From Paraburkholderia sp. LEh10 (GTDB taxonomy: Bacteria; Pseudomonadota; Gammaproteobacteria; Burkholderiales; Burkholderiaceae), in contig NZ_JAGIPX010000009.1 of the NCBI RefSeq assembly GCF_017814945.1, positions 62,001-126,000 of the forward strand: a DNA stretch of 64,000 nt, given 5' to 3'. Positions 39,686-48,545 of the stretch are shown here, piece after piece. Made by a program: the position numbers and the translations under genes. The number at the start of each line of letters is the position of its first letter. The stretch's first letter is position 1. The notes under the pieces are model-generated. The model worked only from the letters and a program-made list of their open reading frames with translations, made no database searches and was not told the origin of the DNA.

Positions 39686-39698
39686 TTGGTTGGACCAA
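39686..39698. promoter_or_regulatory. LldR/GntR operator, lut-gntR divergent promoter
   Basis: TTGGT-TGG-ACCAA, a perfect palindrome around a 3-base centre. It matches the TGGTnnnACCA type bound by FadR-group GntR repressors such as LldR and PdhR, and ends 28 bases before the gntR ATG. Confidence 0.75.
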
Positions 39699-39726
39699 AG
39701 CACGACGGATGCAGCGGAGGAAACGC

Positions 39727-40440
39727 ATGGCGACAGCGACGGGAGAGCGGGGCAGGGTGGAAGGCGTGATGCGCCGGATGGAAACGGCGCTGCTCGACGG
39801 CACATGGCCGCCGGGTTCGCGGCTGCCCGCCGAGCGCATGCTCGCGCAGCAATACGAGGTTTCGCGCAACACGGTGCGCGAGGCGATCCAGCGGCTGGCC
39901 GCGCGCGGCCTGTTGCAGAGCAGGCGCGGCGCAGGGGTGTTCGCAACCGACCAGTTGCGCGCGGGCATCGCGTCGCCCTGGGGGCAACTGGTCGCCGATC
40001 ACCCCGTGCTGCGCGACGACATGCTCGAATTCCGCCGCGTGCTGGAAGGCGCGACGGCCTGGTTCGCGGCGATGCGCGCGACGTCCGCCGACCGGCGGCG
40101 CATTCGCGCTCTGATGCGCGAACTGGAGCGCGCGCACGGGCGCGACGACAAGGAACGCGAGGCCGTCGCGGACGCGCAGTTGCACGATGCGATCGCGCTC
40201 GCGTCGCGCAACACGATGTTCCTGCATCTGCATACGAGCGTGCTCGGCATGCTGCGCGAGCACATCACGACGAGCGGCACGGACATGCGCTCGCGGGGGC
40301 GTGAAGCATCCGACCAGCTATTGATCCAGCACCGCGCGCTATGCGACGCGATCTGCGCACGGCGTCCTGAGGAAGCGCGTACGGCCATGCACGCGCACAT
40401 CGACTACGTGCGCAATCACGTGTACGACAAGGCGGGCTGA
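39727..40440 (+). CDS. FadR-type GntR regulator of lactate genes
   Basis: A 237-residue GntR regulator. The winged helix is at residues 10-75 (WPPGSRLPAERMLAQQYEVS, then NTVREAIQRLAARGLLQSR). The FCD ligand domain is all-helical with His/Asp metal ligands (RDDMLEFRRVLEG, DAQLHDAIALAS, HRALCDAI, MHAHIDYV). Divergent from lutACB, so an LldR-like lactate-responsive repressor is likely. The GGAGG site fixes the start at 39727. Confidence 0.87.
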   Translation: MATATGERGRVEGVMRRMETALLDGTWPPGSRLPAERMLAQQYEVSRNTVREAIQRLAARGLLQSRRGAGVFATDQLRAGIASPWGQLVADHPVLRDDMLEFRRVLEGATAWFAAMRATSADRRRIRALMRELERAHGRDDKEREAVADAQLHDAIALASRNTMFLHLHTSVLGMLREHITTSGTDMRSRGREASDQLLIQHRALCDAICARRPEEARTAMHAHIDYVRNHVYDKAG

Positions 40441-40491
40441 ACCGCCGCCGGATGCGAGCCCGATGCGAGCCCGATGCGACTGGCAGCAATC

Positions 40492-40502
40492 TGGTCCAAC
40501 CA
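40492..40502. promoter_or_regulatory. second LldR-like operator downstream of the regulator
   Basis: TGGT-CCA-ACCA, the exact reverse complement of the 11-base core of the lut operator. It lies between the 3' ends of the convergent gntR and chemoreceptor genes, 804 bases from the first. Confidence 0.5.
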
Positions 40503-40504
40503 CT

Positions 40505-42079
40505 TCAAACGGCCTCGGCCACCTGGAACGCATCTACGGAAGTTTTCAGTCGCCCGGCCTGCTCGGTCAGCGAATGCGCGGCGGCTGCCGCCTGCTCGAC
40601 GAGGGCCGCGTTTTCCTGCGTGAGCGAGTCCATCTGCGTGACGGCGAGATTGACCTGGTCGATGCCCGCGCTCTGTTCGGCCGCCGCCGCGGCGATTTCC
40701 TGCATCACGCCCGTGACGCTCGCGATCGCGTCGCGCGCCTGCTGGATCGTGCTGCCCGTGCGCTCGACGAGGCCCGCGCCGTCGCCGACCTTGTCGACGG
40801 CGCGGCTGATCAACTGACGCACTTCCTTCGCCGCGCCCGCGCTGCGATGCGCGAGCGTGCGCACCTCGCCCGCGACGACGGCGAAGCCGCGTCCCTGTTC
40901 GCCCGCGCGCGCGGCTTCGACGGCGGCGTTCAGTGCAAGGATATTGGTCTGGAACGCGATGCTCTCGATCACCGCGATCACTTCGACCATCTTCTGCGAT
41001 TCGCTGGAGATGTCGCGCATCGTCGCGACGGCTTCGCCGACCATCGTGCTGCCCTGATTCGCGATCTGCGCGGCGTTTTCGGCGAGCTCGCTCGCGGTGC
41101 GCGCGTTCTCGGCCGTCTGCCGGACCATCGACGTCATCTGCTCCATGCTCGCCGCCGTCTCCTGCAGCGACGCTGCCTGATTCTCCGTGCGCGACGACAG
41201 GTCGGCATTGCCGCTCGCGATTTCGTGCGCACCCGTTGCGACGTGATCGGCGGCGTGCTTGATCGCGCGGATCGTGTCCGTCAGCGTGTCGCGCATGCGC
41301 CGCATTTCGCGCAGCAGGCTGCCGTCGTCGTCAAGACGCGTGTCGATCGAGACGGTGAGATCGCCGACGGCGATCGCGTTGGCGACGTCCGCCGCGTAGC
41401 CCGGGTCGCCGCCTATCGTGCGCTGGATGCTGCGGTTGGTCAGCGCGACGAGCGCGGCGAGCAACGTCGCTATGCCGATGAAGACGGCGCCGATCAGATA
41501 CAGCGAGCGCATGAAAGCCGCGTCGATATCGTCGACGTAAGCGCCCGTCGCGATGATCCAGTCCCACGGCGCAAAGCGCACGACATAGCCGATCTTGCCG
41601 ACGGCTTCAGGCGTACCCGAGCCGGACGCGGCGCGCGAATGCGGAAATACATAGTCGACGAAGCCGCCCTCGGGCGACTGCGCGACCTTCGCGAACGAAA
41701 CGTAGTGATGGCGGCCGTCGGCGTCGGCGGTGCCGGAGAGGTCCTTGCCGTCGGTCGCGGGCTTGATCGGATGCATGACCATGCGCGGCGTCGAATCGAT
41801 CACGAGAAAATAGCCGTCCTCGCCGTAGCGGACGTCGCGCAGCCGCTCGAGTGCCTGCTTGCGGGCGTCCGCTTCGCTCAGCTTGCCGCTTTGCGCAAGC
41901 GCCGCGTATTCCTGCACCAGCGACAAGCCCACATGCGCGACGTTCACGAGATCGTTCTTGCGCTCCTCGATGCGCGTCTCTCGCGACAGATACGCCGCCG
42001 ATACCGATACCAGCAACAGCGCAACCAGGCTGATGACAAGCGGCAGCCACAGCTTCTGGGTAAAACTCAGCTTGACCAT
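40505..42079 (-). CDS. methyl-accepting chemotaxis protein, single Cache sensor
   Basis: A 524-residue chemoreceptor. It has TM1 (about 10-30), a periplasmic sCache_2 domain (about 35-185; [20 protein letters not shown] and [19 protein letters not shown]), TM2 (about 190-212), HAMP, and a signalling domain with hairpin tip ([20 protein letters not shown]). sCache_2 receptors sense small carboxylates. Its place next to the lactate genes makes a short-chain carboxylate plausible (inference). No CheW-binding pentapeptide for CheR is visible at the C terminus. Confidence 0.88.
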   Translation of the reverse strand: MVKLSFTQKLWLPLVISLVALLLVSVSAAYLSRETRIEERKNDLVNVAHVGLSLVQEYAALAQSGKLSEADARKQALERLRDVRYGEDGYFLVIDSTPRMVMHPIKPATDGKDLSGTADADGRHHYVSFAKVAQSPEGGFVDYVFPHSRAASGSGTPEAVGKIGYVVRFAPWDWIIATGAYVDDIDAAFMRSLYLIGAVFIGIATLLAALVALTNRSIQRTIGGDPGYAADVANAIAVGDLTVSIDTRLDDDGSLLREMRRMRDTLTDTIRAIKHAADHVATGAHEIASGNADLSSRTENQAASLQETAASMEQMTSMVRQTAENARTASELAENAAQIANQGSTMVGEAVATMRDISSESQKMVEVIAVIESIAFQTNILALNAAVEAARAGEQGRGFAVVAGEVRTLAHRSAGAAKEVRQLISRAVDKVGDGAGLVERTGSTIQQARDAIASVTGVMQEIAAAAAEQSAGIDQVNLAVTQMDSLTQENAALVEQAAAAAHSLTEQAGRLKTSVDAFQVAEAV

Positions 42080-42424
42080 TCGGACGCCTCTCCAGGTGGG
42101 CGATTATGTAAGGTGGGCGCGCGCCGATGTCTGGAATTCGGCGCGCATGTCTCCGCCTGATATATCGACCGCTTTTGCGGCATCCTGTGTAGAGGGAAAC
42201 CCTGTTATCGGAACCTCGGAAGGTGCATTGGCGGGCGCTTGCGGGAATCTGCCGCTCCCGTTGTGCTTGCGGCATGGGATGCATGCCGTTGCGAAAAACC
42301 ATCAGGCGGCTGTCGAATAGCTGTCAGGTCGCCGTCAAACAGGCGTCAAGCGGCTGTCACGTAACGCTTGTGCCGCAAGCTCATGTCAGAATGCCAACTT
42401 CGTGGACCCCACCTCGAATCCCTC
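42080..42424. other. intergenic region between chemoreceptor and CorA/ZntB genes
   Basis: No supported gene. It contains several imperfect GCNGTCA direct repeats (about 42300-42370, the GCGGCTGTC/GCTGTCAGG type) upstream of the transporter gene, with no clear operator. Confidence 0.4.
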
Positions 42425-43459
42425 ATGAATCTGAATCTGGCGCCCGCCACGTATGGGGCCGACCGCTCCGGCCTCGTGTGCGGATTTCGTTTTGCACCGG
42501 AAAGACCCGGCATTGCCGTCGATACGGATACGGCTGCTGAATGGCTCGAACAGACCGCGAATGCGTCGAACGCACAGACAGGCGAGTTCCTGTGGCTTCA
42601 TTTCAATCTGGCGCATGTGTCGAGCGAGCGCTGGATGCGCACGCACCTCGACTTGCCTGAGACGTTCTTCGAGGCGCTGCGCGAAGGCTCGCACTCGACG
42701 CGCATGGAGCATCAGCACGGCGCGCTGCTCGCCGTCGTCAACGACGTGATGTACGACTTCGAGCAGACGCCTTCCGAAATCGCGACGCTCTGGGTCTACA
42801 CGCACAAGCGGATCATGGTGACGGCGCGCCTGAAGCAGTTGCGCTCCGTCGACCGGCTGCGCGCGTCGGTGCGCAACGGCGAGAGCTTCGACACGGCGGC
42901 CGAGCTGCTGATTCATCTGCTGCGCGACCAGGCCGATCTGCTCGTCGAGATCGTGCGCAGAACGAGCGTGGAGGTCGATCGCATCGAAGATCACTTCCTG
43001 TCGCAGCGCGCCTATGAAAGCCGCCGCGATCTGGGCGCGATGCGGCGCGTGCTGGTGCGTCTGCAAAGGCTGCTGGCGCCCGAGCCCGGCTCGATCTTTC
43101 GTCTGCTGGTGCGCCCGCCCGCATGGCTGTCGCCCGCCGACGTCCAGGCGCTGCGCGATTCGACGGAAGAATTTTCGCTGGTGCTCGGCGATCTGTCGGG
43201 GCTGGCCGAGCGGATCAAGCTGTTGCAGGAAGAAATTGCGGCGCGTCTTAACGAGCAGACCAATCGCACGCTCTTTACGCTGACCATCGTGACGGTGCTC
43301 GCGCTGCCTATCAATATCATTGCCGGTCTGTTCGGGATGAACGTCGGTGGCGTGCCGCTTGCGGAGAACAAGCACGGGTTCTGGGTGATGGTGCTGCTCG
43401 TGGTGAGCTTTACCGTGCTTGCGGGGTGGTGGGCGTTGCGGCGGCGTCCCGCGCGGTGA
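42425..43459 (+). CDS. CorA/ZntB-family divalent cation transporter
   Basis: A 344-residue metal-ion transporter. A long cytoplasmic domain is followed by two C-terminal membrane segments (about 285-303 and 318-335), with the pore-mouth signature GMNVGG between them. The N-terminal part (EFLWLHFNLAHVSSERWM) and the GMNVGGVPL loop resemble ZntB, a proton-driven Zn2+ importer, more than the Mg2+ channel CorA. The start at 42425 is the last Met before the conserved part. Confidence 0.85.
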   Translation: MNLNLAPATYGADRSGLVCGFRFAPERPGIAVDTDTAAEWLEQTANASNAQTGEFLWLHFNLAHVSSERWMRTHLDLPETFFEALREGSHSTRMEHQHGALLAVVNDVMYDFEQTPSEIATLWVYTHKRIMVTARLKQLRSVDRLRASVRNGESFDTAAELLIHLLRDQADLLVEIVRRTSVEVDRIEDHFLSQRAYESRRDLGAMRRVLVRLQRLLAPEPGSIFRLLVRPPAWLSPADVQALRDSTEEFSLVLGDLSGLAERIKLLQEEIAARLNEQTNRTLFTLTIVTVLALPINIIAGLFGMNVGGVPLAENKHGFWVMVLLVVSFTVLAGWWALRRRPAR

Positions 43460-43785
43460 CGGACATTGTGCTTCACGCTTCGATCAGAACGGAACTGCCG
43501 GCCTGCGTCGCCGACGCGGCTGCTTGTCAAAGGGTGCGCTCCGTTTCTCCGACGTCCGTAGTGAAGCCGCAAACGAACGTCGGGGACAACGATTTTTCCA
43601 GCGGTTATCGGCCGCGTGCAAGCCTCGCCCGCTGGACGCAAGCTCGGGCCGAGCGCGCATCATGCGTCAGCGCACCTCTGTCCTCTCGCCACATCCATTG
43701 CTCATCCCGAGCGTAAAATCCATGAGCCGTTCGAGCGGCACACCAGCATCGCACCGATCTGAACGTCTGCTTCAGGAGGCCTGAC
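43460..43785. other. intergenic region
   Basis: About 325 bases with no supported gene and no clear hairpin. The EthD gene's ribosome site (CAGGAGG) lies at its right end. Confidence 0.4.
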
Positions 43786-44094
43786 ATGGCAAAGCTCGTC
43801 GCGCTCTATAAGACTCCAGCCGACCGCAACGCATTCGACGCCTATTATTTCGACAAACACGTGCCGCTTGCCAAGGCGATCCCGGGCCTGCGCCGCTATG
43901 AGGTGAGCGTCGGGCCTATCGCGAGCGCGAAGGGCGATTCCGGGTATGGCCTCGTGGCCGTCCTCAGCTTCGACAGCTTCGAGTCGCTGCAACAGGGGAT
44001 GGGCACGCCCGAAGCGGCGGCGACCACGGCCGACCTGCAGAACTTCGCGCAGGCGGGCGTCGAACTGCTCGTGTTCGATACGAAGGAACTCTGA
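43786..44094 (+). CDS. EthD-family protein
   Basis: A 102-residue ferredoxin-like dimeric alpha-beta barrel protein. The start MAKLVALYKTPADRNAFDAY and the YFDKHVPLAKAIPGLRRYEV motif are typical of EthD, whose members assist oxidative or ring-opening steps in catabolism; the role here is unknown. AGGAGG precedes the start. It sits just upstream of the sugar-acid cluster but is separated by the LacI-type operators. Confidence 0.82.
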   Translation: MAKLVALYKTPADRNAFDAYYFDKHVPLAKAIPGLRRYEVSVGPIASAKGDSGYGLVAVLSFDSFESLQQGMGTPEAAATTADLQNFAQAGVELLVFDTKEL

Positions 44095-44202
44095 CGCCGC
44101 CCGGCGCGCACCCGCCGAGCCGCTTTGCGCGGGCCTTCGCGGCCCGGTTCCGGCCAGTTCTCCCATTGCGTCTACGTACAATCCCTGGCGGACGGTACCA
44201 GA

Positions 44203-44216
44203 TGATAACGCTACCA
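44203..44216. promoter_or_regulatory. LacI/GntR-type operator 1
   Basis: TGATAACGCTACCA, an imperfect palindrome of the LacI-family gluconate/sugar-acid type. It lies 91 bases upstream of the second copy. Confidence 0.6.
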
Positions 44217-44293
44217 TCAGCGCGTCCATTCGACGTTCTGCGAAACGGAAAGAACGCGCGCCGCGCCGACTCCTTCATGCTCACGGCCTGAAA

Positions 44294-44307
44294 TGATAGC
44301 GTTACCA
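44294..44307. promoter_or_regulatory. LacI/GntR-type operator 2 next to the ribosome site
   Basis: TGATAGCGTTACCA differs from operator 1 at two positions and abuts the AAGGAG ribosome site of the dehydratase gene. The LacI regulator at 47302 is the obvious candidate ligand. Confidence 0.65.
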
Positions 44308-44318
44308 AGGAGACGTAT

Positions 44319-45763
44319 TTGTCCTCGATCCGCAAGAAACCTGAAGCGTTGCGCAGCCACCGCTGGTACGGCGTGAACGATCTACGCTCGTTCGGCCACC
44401 GCTCGCGCACCGCGCAGATGGGGTATCACGCGTCCGATTACATGGGCAAGCCGGTGATCGCCGTCGTCAATACGTGGAGCGAGATCAACTCGTGTCACAC
44501 GCACTTCAAGCAGCGCGTCGAGGAAGTGAAGCGCGGCATCTGGCAGGCGGGCGGCTCACCGAGGACGAATGGAAGGGCATCGAGAGCGGCATCGCGCGTT
44601 CGCCGGGCCATTGCATGACGATGGGCACGGCGTCCACGATGACGAGCGCGACTGAAGCGCTCGGGCTCACGCTGCCGGGTTTCTCGTCGATTCCGGCAGC
44701 GGACTCGCGTCATGCGCAATATGCGTCGCTGACGGGCCAGCGCATCGTCGAGATGGTGTGGACCGATCAGAAGCCGTCGGACATTCTCACCGCGAAGTCG
44801 TTCGATAACGCGGTCACCACCGTGCTCGCGATGTCGGGCTCGACCAACGCGATCGTGCATCTGGTGGCCGTCGCGCGCCGCGCGGGCATCGATCTGACCA
44901 CCGCGCGCTTTGACGAACTCGCGCGGGTGACGCCCGTGCTCGGCAATATCCGCCCGGCGGGCCAGTATCTGATGGAGGACTTCTATTACGCGGGCGGCCT
45001 GCGTGCGCTGCTCGTCGAACTGGCCGAGCTGATCGACGGCACGCAGATGACCGTCAACGGCAAGACGCTCGGTGAGAACATCGCGGGCGCGCAAATCTTC
45101 GACGACGACGTGATCCGCAAGCGCGGCAATCCCCTCGTCGAGCGCGACGGGCTTGCCGTGCTGACGGGCAATCTCGCGCCCGATGGCGCGGTGATCGAGC
45201 CCGCGGCGATGGAGCCGCATCTGCTCAGGCATCGTGGTCCCGCTGTCGTGTTCATGGACTACAACGACATGGCCGCGCGCATCGACAGCGAAGAACTCGA
45301 CGTGTCGGCCGATTCGGTGATCGTGCTGCAACACGCGGGCCCTGTCGGCGCTCCGGGCATGCCCGAATGGGGGCAGTTGCCGATCCCACAGAAACTGCTG
45401 AAGCAGGGCGTGCGCGACATGCTGCGCATTTCGGACGCGCGCATGAGCGGCACGAGCTACGGTGCGTGCGTGCTGCATGTCGCGCCCGAATCGTTCGTTG
45501 GCGGGCCGCTTGCGCTCGTGAAGGACGGTGACATCATCGAACTCGACGTCGCGGCGCGCCGCCTGCAACTTGACGTCGGCGATCAGGAACTCGCCGCGCG
45601 CAAGGAGGCATGGAAAGCGCCGAAGCGTCCGTTCGAGCGCGGCTTCGGCGTGATGCATCAGTTGCACGTGACGCAGGCGAACAAGGGCTGCGACTTCGAC
45701 TTCCTCGAAGAAAGGCTCGCTACTTCTCCCGAGGCGGGCCGCGATGAACCCGAAATCCATTAA
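44319..45763 (+). pseudogene. IlvD/Edd-family sugar-acid dehydratase, internal deletion and frameshift
   Basis: From a TTG start (AAGGAG 6 bases upstream), the frame reads an IlvD/Edd N terminus with the first iron-sulfur Cys region ([13 protein letters not shown]) to KRGIWQAGG. It then jumps, out of frame, to [17 protein letters not shown] (third Cys) and an otherwise complete C terminus ending ERGFGVMHQLHVTQANKGCD. About 100 codons are missing, including the segment that holds the second cluster Cys (GCDKTTP in relatives). The gene should be inactive. It resembles arabinonate/xylonate-type dehydratases. The RraA-like gene follows after 21 bases. Confidence 0.85.
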
Positions 45764-45784
45764 CCACACGATGGCCCACTGAAC

Positions 45785-46522
45785 ATGAACACATCCGGAC
45801 AAACCGCTGTAAGCGCCGAAGCGCTCGAACAACTGCGTCACGTGAGCACCGCGACGCTCACGACGCAACTCTTCAAGCGCGGCCTGCGCAACGTGTTCCT
45901 GCAAGGCGTCGCGCCGCTCGTGAAGCCCGCGCCGGGCGCGCCGAATCTCGTCGGCCCGGCGTTCACGCTGCGCAACATCCCCGCGCGGGAAGATCTCGAT
46001 CACATCGGCGTGTTCCAGAACCCGGATCATCCGCAGCGCAAGGCCGTCGAAACGGCGCCGCCGGGCAGCGTGCTCGTGCAGGATTGCCGAGGCGATCGCA
46101 CGGTCGCGTCGGTGGGTTCGATTCTCGCGCTGCGTCTCGCGAAGCGCGGCGTCGCGGGCATGGTGTCCGACGGCGCCGTGCGCGACAGCGGCACGATCGC
46201 CGACCTCGGCCTGCCGATCTGGTGCGCAGGCGCGAGCGCGCCGCTGAATCTCGCGAGGCATCATGCCGTCGATATGAACGTGCCGATTGCGTGCGGCGGC
46301 GTGGCCGTGTATCCGGGCGACATCGTCGTCGCGGACGTGGATGGCGTCGTGATCGTGCCACGGGAAATGGCCGAAGCTGTCGCGCGCGACGCGACGGAGC
46401 AGGAGCAGCTTGAAGTGTTCATCCAGCAGCGCGTCGCCGAAGGCAGTCCGCTGCGCGGCACGTATCCGCCGAACGAGGAAACGCTGGCTGCCTACAAGGC
46501 CTGGCGCGAACAGCAGAAGTAA
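45785..46522 (+). CDS. RraA-like protein (HMG/CHA aldolase superfamily)
   Basis: A 245-residue protein with the RraA-like fold. Seen: GSVLVQDCRGDRTVASVGSI, the metal/substrate motif GMVSDGAVRDSGTI and GDIVVADVDGVVIVP. Members are 4-hydroxy-4-methyl-2-oxoglutarate aldolases or decarboxylases; those next to sugar-acid dehydratases probably act on 2-keto-3-deoxy acids. It appears intact, unlike its two neighbours, and is longer than E. coli RraA (161). Confidence 0.82.
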   Translation: MNTSGQTAVSAEALEQLRHVSTATLTTQLFKRGLRNVFLQGVAPLVKPAPGAPNLVGPAFTLRNIPAREDLDHIGVFQNPDHPQRKAVETAPPGSVLVQDCRGDRTVASVGSILALRLAKRGVAGMVSDGAVRDSGTIADLGLPIWCAGASAPLNLARHHAVDMNVPIACGGVAVYPGDIVVADVDGVVIVPREMAEAVARDATEQEQLEVFIQQRVAEGSPLRGTYPPNEETLAAYKAWREQQK

Positions 46523-46591
46523 CGCGGCTTTCGCCACGACGACAACTTGCACAACGAGGCCCGCGCGCGTGCAGCGGGCCCGGGAGACCCT

Positions 46592-47221
46592 GTGAACACC
46601 GTCACTTCAGCGATCGACGAATCGCGGCTCATCAATCGCCTCGCGTGGCGGCTGATGCCGTTGCTGGGCATCCTGTATCTGGTTGCGTATATCGACCGCT
46701 CGAACATCAGTTTCGCGAAGCTGCAGATGCTCGGCAGTCTCGGGCTGTCCGAAGTGGCGTATGGACTGGGCGCATCGCTGTTCTTCATCGGCTATCTGAT
46801 CTTCGAAATTCCGAGCAATGTGATGTTGCACAAGTACGGCGCGCCGAAGTGGATGGCGCGGATCATGTTCACGTGGGGCGTCGTGACGATCCTGCTCGCG
46901 TTCACGAATAACGCGACGATGTTCTACGTGCTGCGCTTTCTGCTCGGCGCGTCCGAAGCGGGGCTGTATCCGGGTGTGATCTATTACCTGACGCTGTGGT
47001 TTCCGCAACGGCATCGGGTGCGGATGCTCGGCTATTTCACGGTGGGCAGCAGCCTCGGCAACATGGTCGGCGCGCCGATCTGCGGGTCGACGGGCAGCGC
47101 GCAGGCGCCGATGATGATTCCCGTCGTCTGTATGCTGATCTTCGCGATCGTGACGTGCTTCGTTCTGCGCCGCAGCGGGCGCGGCTTGGAGCGCGTGAAC
47201 GCCGCGCCCGTCGCCGAGTGA
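46592..47221 (+). pseudogene. MFS (ACS family) transporter with in-frame internal deletion
   Basis: Starts at GTG 46592 behind CGGGAGA. Residues 1-165 are the N-terminal part of an anion:cation symporter (MPLLGILYLVAYIDRSNISF, GYLIFEIPSNVMLHKYG, LLGASEAGLYPGVIYYLT), up to NMVGAPICG. The protein then jumps to the last membrane segment (APMMIPVVCMLIFAIVTCF). The product has 209 residues against about 430 usual, so about 220 codons are missing. It is in frame and could be translated, but cannot form a 12-helix carrier. It probably once imported the sugar acid handled by this cluster. Confidence 0.8.
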
Positions 47222-47301
47222 AGGCGCGCCGCTGCACGCCGCGGAGGCTTCACACGCATTGGCTACAATAGGCGCGCAACTTCATCGGGTGCCCACATTC
47301 A

Positions 47302-48366
47302 ATGCCGACCCCCAAGTCAACCGACGCATCGATCGACCTCGAGGGCGCCGCCACGCCCGCGCGTCGCACGCGCGGCGGTCCGAAGGGCTTGCGCATCACG
47401 GACGTCGCGGCGCAGGCGGGCGTGTCGCCCATCACGGTGTCGCGCGTGTTCAACAATCCCGGCTCGGTTGCGCCCGAAACGCTCGAACGCGTGCGCCAGG
47501 TCGTGCAGAAACTCGGCTATGTGCCGAACCGTCTCGCGGGCGGCCTGTCGTCGGCGCGCTCGCGGCTGATTGCGGCGATCGTGCCGACCATCGCACACTC
47601 GCTGTTCTCCGAGACCATTCAGGTGTTCAGCGAGACGATGTCGCGCGCGGGCTATGAAGTGCTGCTCGCGCTGAGCGGCTATAGCGACACGAACGAAGAA
47701 AGCCTGCTCGATACCGTCCTGAGCCGGCGCCCCGAAGGCGTGCTGCTAACGGGCGTCGCGCATACGGACTCGTTGCGTGAGCGCTTGCGCAACGTCGGCA
47801 TTCCCGTCGTCGAGACGTGGGACATGACGGACACGCCGATCGACATGCTGGTCGGCTTCTCGCACTACCAGATCGGCGAAGCGGTGGCGCAGCGCTTCCT
47901 CGCACGCGGCAAGCAACAGCCCGCGCTGATTTCGGCAAGCGATCCGCGCGCGCTCGCGCGTCGCGCCGGGTTTCGCGAGCGGCTCGCAAAGGCGGGCATG
48001 GCGGACGTGCCCGAGGTGATCGTCGAGCCGCCTAGCTCGGTGTCGACGGGCAAGGCCGCGCTGCCGCAACTGCTGGACGCGGCGCCGCGCGTCGACGCCG
48101 TGTTTTGCGGCTCGGACCTGCTCGCGATCGGCGCGCTGGGCGCGGCGCGGCGCATCGGCGTGCAGGTGCCGTCGCAACTGGCGATCTGCGGCTTCGGCGA
48201 TCTCGACTTCGCGACGGAAACGACGCCGCAACTGACGACGGTGCGCGTCGACGGCATGCGCATCGGCGTGAACGCGGCGAGGTTTTTGCTCGACCGCCTG
48301 AACGGCGTCCATGAGCGCGCGTTCATCGACGTCGGCTTCAGCGTGGTGGAGCGGGAGTCGGCGTGA
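47302..48366 (+). CDS. LacI-family regulator (GntR/IdnR-like)
   Basis: A 354-residue regulator. The N-terminal helix-turn-helix (RITDVAAQAGVSPITVSRVF, residues about 32-51) and hinge are followed by a periplasmic-binding-protein-like effector domain (LIAAIVPTIAHSLFSETIQV; DAVFCGSDLLAIGAL; LAICGFGDLDFATETTPQLT). Its likeliest targets are the paired TGATA-type operators ahead of the dehydratase. It appears intact although two genes it would control are broken. Confidence 0.87.
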   Translation: MPTPKSTDASIDLEGAATPARRTRGGPKGLRITDVAAQAGVSPITVSRVFNNPGSVAPETLERVRQVVQKLGYVPNRLAGGLSSARSRLIAAIVPTIAHSLFSETIQVFSETMSRAGYEVLLALSGYSDTNEESLLDTVLSRRPEGVLLTGVAHTDSLRERLRNVGIPVVETWDMTDTPIDMLVGFSHYQIGEAVAQRFLARGKQQPALISASDPRALARRAGFRERLAKAGMADVPEVIVEPPSSVSTGKAALPQLLDAAPRVDAVFCGSDLLAIGALGAARRIGVQVPSQLAICGFGDLDFATETTPQLTTVRVDGMRIGVNAARFLLDRLNGVHERAFIDVGFSVVERESA

Positions 48367-48545
48367 AGGGGCGCCGTCGCTGTAGCTGGTCGCTTCGACC
48401 TGGCGGCTAGTCGGAACGACTCCCGTCCAAACGACAAGCCTGCACTGCAAGTGCCTGTTTTTCCGTACGTTCGTCGCTGGCATGGAACGTGAAGGAAGGT
48501 CGTCGCAGCCGTCACGCGCTGCGCATCCGACCAGGCGAGCCCACC

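Noticed and set aside
40451..40480. three CGATGCGAGC-like direct repeats after gntR
   Set aside because: Too short and degenerate for a repeat call; probably a chance GC-rich duplication.
44495..46552. 685-residue minus-strand reading frame
   Set aside because: It is a shadow of the dehydratase and RraA-like genes; Arg/His-rich, no motif.
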